From Actinomycetota bacterium (GTDB lineage Bacteria; Actinomycetota; Thermoleophilia; Gaiellales; Gaiellaceae), in NCBI GenBank assembly GCA_005885565.1, contig VAXK01000169.1, forward strand, positions 1 to 17,858: a stretch of DNA of 17,858 nt. Reading direction: 5' to 3'. Positions 13,701-17,858 of the stretch are shown in pieces (within the stretch, counting starts at the first letter, position 1; each line of letters starts with the position of its first letter). Made by a program: the position numbers and the translations under genes. Below the pieces are notes generated by a model that was not told the origin of the DNA, ran no database searches, and was given only the letters and a program-made list of their open reading frames with translations.

Positions 13701-13944
13701 CCTCGGCGAAGAAGACCTTGAAGCCGATGCCGAGCGTTTGCGCGTCCTCGCCGGCGGCCATGAGCCCCTGCTGCGACCGCTTCCACGCGTCGCGATCGGC
13801 GAACTCGTACTCGAAGTAGTAGCGGTACTCCGGTTCCCCCTGCGGCGAGCCGGGGATGCGCCCGTGCCGGATCGTCGCCTCGGGTGTCTCGCGCTGCGCG
13901 AGCTGGTCGGGCTCCTGGTCGTAGAGGACGAAGACGCGGATCAT
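13693..13944 (-). CDS. EthD-like small alpha/beta-barrel protein
   Basis: This 83-residue protein begins MIRVFVLYDQEPDQ and ends in YYFEYEFADRDAWKRSQQGLMAAGED...GFKVFFAEVG. That pattern fits the EthD/dimeric alpha-beta barrel family: an N-terminal strand, a Tyr-rich strand, a helix with an AW-x5-G, and a final FFAE strand. It probably acts in the cytoplasm as a dimer. EthD relatives accompany catabolic oxygenases and CoA pathways, but their reactions are mostly unknown. The ATG at 13944 gives the family N-terminus; an upstream in-frame start adds only low-complexity sequence. TACGCT ends six bases before the ATG, so the mRNA may be leaderless. It is the first gene of the five-gene minus-strand unit and is divergent from the VOC gene across a 50-base gap. 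Confidence 0.78.
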   Translation of the reverse strand: MIRVFVLYDQEPDQLAQRETPEATIRHGRIPGSPQGEPEYRYYFEYEFADRDAWKRSQQGLMAAGEDAQTLGIGFKVFFAEVG

Positions 13945-13950
13945 CGGCGG

Positions 13951-13956
13951 AGCGTA
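13951..13956 (-). promoter_or_regulatory. Candidate -10 of a leaderless promoter (EthD-like gene)
   Basis: On the minus strand, TACGCT ends six bases before the ATG at 13944. Both the hexamer and the spacing are identical to those in front of the protease gene at 9586. No Shine-Dalgarno sequence intervenes. A convincing -35 was not found. Confidence 0.35.
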
Positions 13957-13994
13957 TAGCCTCGCCCGAGGCGACGGAGGAAAGGAGACGACCC

Positions 13995-14366
13995 ATGGCA
14001 AGCTCGGGCAAGATCGTCCACATCGAGCTCCCGGCGGGCGACGCCGACCGGGCGCAGCGCTTCTATGCGGAGCTCTTCGGCTGGCAGTTCGCCGACTCCG
14101 GGATGGAGGGGATCGACTACCGGATGTTCCAGGGCGAGCCCGGCGGGGCGGTCTACCCGGGCGAGAACGCCGGTCAGGGGCCGATCGTCTACTTCGAGAC
14201 CGACGACATCGACGCCGAGCTGGCGAAGGTGCGCGAGCTCGGAGGCCAGGCGGAGGACAAGCAGCCGATCCCTGGAGTGGGATGGTTCGCGGGCTGCAAG
14301 GACCCCGAGGGCAACGCCTTCAGCCTGTTCCAGAGCGACGAGTCCATCCCGGCGCCGTCCGCTTAG
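13995..14366 (+). CDS. VOC-family (glyoxalase-like) protein
   Basis: This is a 123-residue vicinal-oxygen-chelate protein. It has the paired beta-alpha-beta-beta-beta layout: KIVHIELPAGDADRAQRFYAELFGW in the first half and IVYFETDDIDAELAKVRELGG...FAGCKDPEGNAFSLFQ in the second. Likely metal-facing positions are H in VHIEL and E in DPEGN. Such single-domain proteins act as dimers in the cytoplasm; the substrate cannot be predicted. The ATG at 13995 follows a good AAAGGAGA ribosome-binding site. The frame extends upstream into the divergent EthD-like gene, but that part is not protein-like. Confidence 0.9.
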   Translation: MASSGKIVHIELPAGDADRAQRFYAELFGWQFADSGMEGIDYRMFQGEPGGAVYPGENAGQGPIVYFETDDIDAELAKVRELGGQAEDKQPIPGVGWFAGCKDPEGNAFSLFQSDESIPAPSA

Positions 14367-14370
14367 GCCA

Positions 14371-14518
14371 GCCGGGGGTCTGACCCCAGACACGCCTCGA
14401 AGCGCGAGGTCCGAAATGCCGGTGAGGCCGCTCGCCGAGCCACGGCCTGTGACGAATCGCGCGCGAAGTCACAGATGCGCTCGACTCGGTGGGCCATGGC
14501 CGGGGTCAGACCCCTGGC
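14371..14518. repeat. REPIN/MITE-like element with 17-base inverted ends
   Basis: This 148-base non-coding element is bounded by near-identical inverted repeats. GCCGGGGGTCTGACCCC lies at 14371-14387, and its complement, with one mismatch, lies at 14502-14518. Each end contains a 13-base REP-like palindrome, GGGGTC-T/A-GACCCC (14375-14387 and 14502-14514), in opposite orientation. The interior has a further stem, CTGTGAC (14447-14453) with GTCACAG (14468-14474), and the palindrome GGCCATGGCC (14492-14501). Two inverted REPs around a structured spacer is the REPIN layout, normally mobilised by a RAYT (Y1 transposase) encoded elsewhere; none is in this window. No clear target-site duplication was seen. 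It sits between the VOC gene and the YdcZ-like gene and could also act as a bidirectional RNA hairpin. Confidence 0.7.
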
Positions 14519-14519
14519 G

Positions 14520-14525
14520 TAGGGT
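14520..14525 (+). promoter_or_regulatory. Candidate -10 of a short-leader promoter (YdcZ-like gene)
   Basis: TAGGGT ends seven bases before the ATG at 14533 and lies two bases outside the right end of the REPIN-like element. Any -35 would therefore fall inside the repeat; no strong match is seen there (TGGCCG at the 17-base spacing). Confidence 0.3.
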
Positions 14526-14532
14526 TGGCGCG

Positions 14533-14982
14533 ATGAACGGCAGCGCGGCGGCGGCCGCCCTCTGCGTCGTCGCCGGCTTCGCCGGCTCGGTTCAGGTCGC
14601 CGTCATGGCGCGGCTCGGCGACCGCGTAGGCGTCGTCGAGGCGCTCGCCTTCGCGACCGTCGTCTCGGCCGCGCTCGCAACCCTGATCCTGCTCGCCCTG
14701 CGCGGAAGCCTCGACGGGTTCGCCGCCTCCGCGCGGCAGCCGCCGTGGCTCTGGCTCGGCGCGCTGATGAGCCTCCTCATCGTCTTCACGATCACGCTCG
14801 CCGGAGCGCGGATCGGGACGGCAGCCACGATCGGGATCATCATCGCCGGCCAGCTCGTCATGGCGGCGCTGATCGACCGGTTCGGGCTCCTCGGCGCCGA
14901 CCGGATCGGGCTCGGCTGGGCGCGGCTCACCGGGCTGGCACTTCTCGCCGCCGGCGCGGCGCTGTCGCTGAGGAGCACGTAG
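14533..14982 (+). CDS. YdcZ/DUF606-type DMT membrane protein
   Basis: This 149-residue protein has about five hydrophobic helices and the features of the DUF606/YdcZ branch of the drug/metabolite transporter superfamily: VCAGF-like opening (CVVAGFAGSVQVAVMARLGDRVG), PPWLWLGALMSLLIVF, and TAATIGIIIAGQLVMAALIDRFGLLG. These half-size transporters act as dimers in the inner membrane; the substrate is unknown. The ATG at 14533 was chosen because it gives the full first helix. The next gene's GTG directly follows the TAG stop, so the two are co-transcribed. Confidence 0.88.
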   Translation: MNGSAAAAALCVVAGFAGSVQVAVMARLGDRVGVVEALAFATVVSAALATLILLALRGSLDGFAASARQPPWLWLGALMSLLIVFTITLAGARIGTAATIGIIIAGQLVMAALIDRFGLLGADRIGLGWARLTGLALLAAGAALSLRST

Positions 14983-15390
14983 GTGCTGGAAATCGCAGCG
15001 GGGGACCTGCGCTTCGCCGCGCGCCTCGAGGAAGGCCTCGCGCCCGCGACCGTCGCAGCCTTGCGCAGGCTCCTGCCGCTCGAAAGCCGCGTGATCCACG
15101 CGCGCTGGAGCGGCGAGGCGACCTGGATCCCGTTCGGCGAGCTCGACGTCGGCATCGGCCCGGAGAACGCGACCGCCTACCCCTCGCCGGGCGAGCTCCT
15201 GCTCTACCCGGGCGGGGTCAGCGAGACGGAGCTCCTCTTCCCGTACGGCCACTGCGCCTTCGCAAGCAAGGCCGGAAGGCTCGCCGGGAACTACTTCGCT
15301 ACGGTCGTGGAAGGAGCCGAGCTCTTGCCCGAGCTCGGCCGCCGCTGCCTCTGGGAGGGCGCGCAGCCGATCCGCTTCGACGAGCGCTAG
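14983..15390 (+). CDS. DUF3830 family protein (cyclophilin-like)
   Basis: This 135-residue protein shows the DUF3830 pattern: FAARLEEGLAPATVAALRRLLPLESRVIHARWSGEATWIPF, then a GIGPENATAYPSPGELLLYPGG stretch and ELLFPYGHCAFASKAG. The family is predicted to have a cyclophilin-like beta-barrel fold. It is often found near amidohydrolase or uptake genes, but its activity is unknown. The GTG start immediately follows the stop of the YdcZ-like gene, which suggests translational coupling. It ends eight bases before the stop of the converging YczE-like gene. Confidence 0.87.
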   Translation: MLEIAAGDLRFAARLEEGLAPATVAALRRLLPLESRVIHARWSGEATWIPFGELDVGIGPENATAYPSPGELLLYPGGVSETELLFPYGHCAFASKAGRLAGNYFATVVEGAELLPELGRRCLWEGAQPIRFDER

Positions 15391-15398
15391 GCGCGGCC

Positions 15399-16054
15399 TC
15401 ACTCTCCGATGACGACCGGAAGCCCGATCGGCTCGTCGGCGGCGAGCGGCGAGCGGGCGAGGAGCCAGAACCCGGCTCGACCACCGGGCCCACGAGCAGC
15501 GCGAACGCAACGGTGCCGACGCCGAACGTGCCGCCGAGCGCGATCCCCGCGGCAAGCGCGATCACCTCGATCCCCGCTTGAACGACGCCGATCCGCCTCC
15601 CGGTCCGGAGCGAGCCGACGAGCATCAGCGTGTCCCGCGGACCGGCTCCGAGATCGGCGCCGATGTAGAACGCGCTGGCAGGTCCGGCGAGCGCGATCCC
15701 CACGACGAGCAACAACACGCGAAGGGCAAGGCTCGAGTGCGAGCTCGCCGACCCAATGGATCGAGGTCAGACCCTCGATATAAAGGCCGATCAGCGTCGC
15801 ATTCGCGAGCGTCCCGATCCCCGGCCGGCCGCCGAGCGCCCACGCGACCAGGAGTACCCGACGCCGCCGACGACGCTCGCGAGGCCGAAGGTAAACGGCG
15901 TGTGGCGCGCGATCCCCTGGTGCAGCACGTCCCACGGCGAGAGCCCAAGCCGAGACTCGAGCATGAGCACGATCGCGGCCGCGTACAGGAGGAGCCCGAA
16001 GACGAGGCTCACGGAGCGAACGACGAGCCCGCCCCGGATCCGCGGGTAGCGCAC
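15399..16054 (-). pseudogene. YczE/YitT-like membrane protein gene with three frameshifts
   Basis: Joining the frames gives a full-length YczE-type membrane protein of about 218 residues, starting at GTG 16054 (MRYPRIRGG). The recognisable stretches are LVFGLLLYAAAIVLMLESRLGLSPWDVLHQGIARHT, GGRPGIGTLANATLIGLYIEG, then FYIGADLGAGPRDTLMLVGS and GIALGGTFGVGTVAFALLVGPVVEPG, ending GLPVVIGE. Three single-base changes break it: a missing G at the minus-strand run 15859-15857 (GGG where GGGG is needed), an extra base at 15731-15730, and a missing G at 15473-15471 (again GGG for GGGG). Between these points codon use and family identity are intact. This is either a very recent pseudogene or homopolymer sequencing error. 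The real protein is a small inner-membrane protein of unknown function. Confidence 0.82.
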
Positions 16055-16077
16055 GCTTGTGTGCCGTCAAGAATGCG

Positions 16078-16899
16078 TCAAGCTGGCTTGGGCAGCTCGA
16101 TCCGCGTGCCGAGGGCGAGGCCTTGGGCGAGCACGGTTTCGGCCAGCTGCCGCCACCGATCCGCGACCTCGGTTGGCGTGATCCAATCGTTGAAGGAGAT
16201 GGCCTGCCGGTTCGCCGCGGGCAGCCCCGGCACTGCGTCAACTGACGGTCGCTCGAACCTCCCTTTCCCTGCCGCCCGACACGGGACAAACGAGAACATG
16301 CCTTCGATCGGCCTCTCTGGGGTGGCGCCCAAATAGAGCGTGAACCTCCGATCGTTTGAAGGCCGCCATGCGTACATCGGCTCCAAGGTCGTGAGTGCGA
16401 ATTCCTTCGGCACCTTCTCCTCGACCACGGCGCGCCAGTTTGAGCGCGTATGGGAGAGCGCCTCTGCGACGACCAGAACCGTGTCGCACACGAACCGATG
16501 GCGCAGGACCGAGCCGAAGACGATCACCGAGCCGGGCGCAAGAGAGTGCACCTTTTTTGCCCGTGGCGTCTGCCTGCAGAACGTGTACAGAAACTGATCG
16601 CCGAAGACGAACGGGTCCGTGTTCTGCGGCACGCCACGAGGCCGTTGGCTGGGAGTTGGGGCGAGAGGACGATGAGCGTTGAGGCCACCTTCGCGGTCCA
16701 CGCGCGATGCCGCCTCCCACTCACCCCAGAACACGATCTCGCCATCGAGCTCTCGCGAATCGAGAGCTGTCCGGTATGTCCCGGAGCAGACCATGACCTT
16801 GCGGACGTGTGGCGTGTCACCGCGCGGCCAAGCCGTCCGCTCAGGGCCGCCCTCCTGGCCTGGGTGCGGGAACTGGACGAATCGGCGCACCGGAAGCAC
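16078..16899 (-). CDS. Orphan protein of unknown function, lower GC
   Basis: This protein of about 273 residues starts at GTG 16899, or at GTG 16890, which begins right at the conserved-looking RRFVQFPHPG. No clear ribosome-binding site is visible for either. Distinct stretches are GEIVFWGEWEAAS, NTDPFVFGDQFLYTFCRQ, LAPGSVIVFGS and VCDTVLVVAEAL. They suggest a compact beta-rich domain with several conserved Trp/Phe/Cys positions, but I cannot name the family. There is no signal peptide or membrane segment. The gene has visibly lower GC (near 60% by eye in sampled blocks) and more A/T-ending codons than its neighbours, which points to acquisition by transfer. It sits between the aldehyde dehydrogenase gene (20-base gap) and the broken YczE-like gene (23-base gap), all on the minus strand. 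A role in defence or nucleic-acid modification is possible but purely speculative. Confidence 0.72.
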   Translation of the reverse strand: MLPVRRFVQFPHPGQEGGPERTAWPRGDTPHVRKVMVCSGTYRTALDSRELDGEIVFWGEWEAASRVDREGGLNAHRPLAPTPSQRPRGVPQNTDPFVFGDQFLYTFCRQTPRAKKVHSLAPGSVIVFGSVLRHRFVCDTVLVVAEALSHTRSNWRAVVEEKVPKEFALTTLEPMYAWRPSNDRRFTLYLGATPERPIEGMFSFVPCRAAGKGRFERPSVDAVPGLPAANRQAISFNDWITPTEVADRWRQLAETVLAQGLALGTRIELPKPA

Positions 16900-16919
16900 T
16901 GGTCGATGCCGAGCGCGCG

Positions 16920-17858
16920 CTACAGCCCGAATGGGTTGAAGGGCCGAGCGCTCGTCGAGACGAGGACGCTCTTCGTCTCGAGATAGAGCTCGAGCGTCTC
17001 GAGCCCGAGCTCGCGGCCGAAGCCCGACTGCTTGTAGCCGCCGAACGGGATCCCCGGGAACGCGGTGTACGGCATGTTCACGCCGACCGTGCCCGCCTTG
17101 ATGCGCGCGGCGACCCGGTGGCCGCGCGCCGCGTCGCCCGTCCAGACGGTCGCCATCAGCCCGTACTGCACGTCGTTCGCGAGCCGGATCGCGTCCTTCT
17201 CGTCCTCGAACGGGATCACGGTGACGACCGGGCCGAAGATCTCCTCCTGCGCGACGGCCATCCGGTTCTCGACCTTCGCGAGCACCGTCGGCGGGTAGAA
17301 CGCGCCCTTGCCGTCGCCGGGCTCGCCGCCCGTAACGACCTCCGCGCCCTCCTCGCGACCGAGCTCGACGAAGCCGTGCACCTTGTCGCGGTGCTCGGAC
17401 GAGATGAGCGAGCCCATCTGCGTCTCGGGGTCGAGCGGGTCGCCGACACGGATCTTCCCGGCGAGCTCGGAGAACTTCGCCACGAAGTCGTCGTAGAGCG
17501 GCGCCTCGACGAGGACGCGCGACCGCGCCTCGCAGCTCTGGCCGGCCGAGTAGTAGATCGACCAGACCGCGCTCGGGATCGCGTCGTCGAGCTCGGCGTC
17601 GGCGAAGACGACGTTCGGGCTCTTGCCGCCGAGCTCGAGGGTGATCCGCTTGATCGGCTCGGAGGCCATCCGCATGATCTCGGCGCCCGTGGCGGTCGAG
17701 CCCGTAAAGGCGATCTTGTCGACGCCAGGGTGGCGGACGAGGTGCGCGCCCACCGTCGTGCCCGGGCCGGGGACGATGTTGATCGCCCCCGGCGGGAAGC
17801 CGACCTCGCCCGCGAGCTCGGCCATCCGCAGGGCGGAGAGCGGCGTCGCCGAGTCCGG
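16920..17858 (-). CDS. Aldehyde dehydrogenase family protein, partial
   Basis: This is the C-terminal part (312 residues visible) of an NAD(P)-dependent aldehyde dehydrogenase; the gene continues beyond the right edge, and the ATG at 17825 is internal. Visible motifs are LELGGKSPNVVFADAELDDA with the general-base Glu, YSAGQSCEARSRVLV with the catalytic Cys, EEIFGPVVTVIPFED, and the C-terminal PFGGYKQSGFGRELG. NAD(P)-binding elements are also seen: PGAINIVPGPG and KIAFTGSTATG. It oxidises an aldehyde to a carboxylic acid in the cytoplasm. The pattern fits the betaine/gamma-aminobutyr/phenylacetaldehyde dehydrogenase group. Phenylacetaldehyde dehydrogenase would suit a phenylacetate locus, but the gene is over 11 kb from paaA, so this is a guess. 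It is not PaaZ, which has a hydratase domain at its C-terminus. Confidence 0.93.
   Translation of the reverse strand, partial: PDSATPLSALRMAELAGEVGFPPGAINIVPGPGTTVGAHLVRHPGVDKIAFTGSTATGAEIMRMASEPIKRITLELGGKSPNVVFADAELDDAIPSAVWSIYYSAGQSCEARSRVLVEAPLYDDFVAKFSELAGKIRVGDPLDPETQMGSLISSEHRDKVHGFVELGREEGAEVVTGGEPGDGKGAFYPPTVLAKVENRMAVAQEEIFGPVVTVIPFEDEKDAIRLANDVQYGLMATVWTGDAARGHRVAARIKAGTVGVNMPYTAFPGIPFGGYKQSGFGRELGLETLELYLETKSVLVSTSARPFNPFGL

Noticed and set aside
15765..15773. GGTCAGACC inside the YczE-like gene, resembling the REP core
   Set aside because: The surrounding frame still encodes conserved protein (IEGLTSI), the flanking GG/CC of the REP are absent, and nine bases are expected by chance in such GC-rich DNA.

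Overview
The window is a GC-rich (roughly 70% by eye), densely coding bacterial chromosome segment. GTG and TTG starts, stop/start overlaps of 1-8 bases and the protein families suggest an actinobacterium-like organism, probably of the class Thermoleophilia (Gaiellales/Solirubrobacterales type). That placement is inference; there is no rRNA or other marker gene here. No stretch longer than about 170 bases lacks a gene. I saw no tRNA, rRNA, CRISPR array or intact transposase.

Layout. (1) Bases 1-1615, minus strand: two unrecognised genes in an operon behind a readable promoter; the distal one runs off the left edge. (2) 1697-3859, minus: a secreted Asp-box (BNR/sialidase-like) beta-propeller protein directly downstream of a TetR regulator (3872-4444). 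(3) 4480-7099, plus: a tightly coupled operon paaA-paaB-paaC-paaD for the multicomponent phenylacetyl-CoA epoxidase, plus an overlapping small lipoprotein gene. TetR and paaA are divergent, with only 35 bases between them, and that gap holds a textbook PaaR-type operator. (4) 7100-7870, minus: a PaaG-like isomerase, abutting the lipoprotein gene. (5) 7937-9492, minus: an ECF42-type sigma factor and its DGPF (YCII-like) partner, preceded by a match to the ECF42 promoter. (6) 9586-10521, plus: a cytoplasmic-looking HtrA/DegP-like protease with a PDZ domain. (7) 10496-13944, minus: EthD-like protein, divergent crotonase, DUF4440 protein, PaaF-like enoyl-CoA hydratase and LtrA membrane protein, several with overlapping ends. 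(8) 13995-15390, plus: VOC-family protein, a 148-base REPIN/MITE-like element, a YdcZ-type transporter and a DUF3830 protein. (9) 15399-17858, minus: a YczE-like membrane protein gene broken by three single-base indels, a lower-GC orphan gene, and the 3' part of an aldehyde dehydrogenase gene.

Functionally, the centre is an aerobic phenylacetate (hybrid) pathway. PaaABCD epoxidises phenylacetyl-CoA, the PaaG-like enzyme would isomerise the epoxide to the oxepin, and the PaaF-like hydratase serves the later beta-oxidation. The reductase PaaE, ligase PaaK, ring-opening enzyme PaaZ and thiolase PaaJ are not in the window. The TetR protein is most likely PaaR, which senses phenylacetyl-CoA.

The most notable points are the operator built into the paaA ribosome-binding site, two genes (LtrA and the ECF sigma factor) that lack an ATG/GTG/TTG start where the family should begin, an ECF42 promoter match upstream of the DGPF-sigma pair, the REPIN-like element, and a crotonase with an altered active site inside an operon of small alpha/beta proteins.
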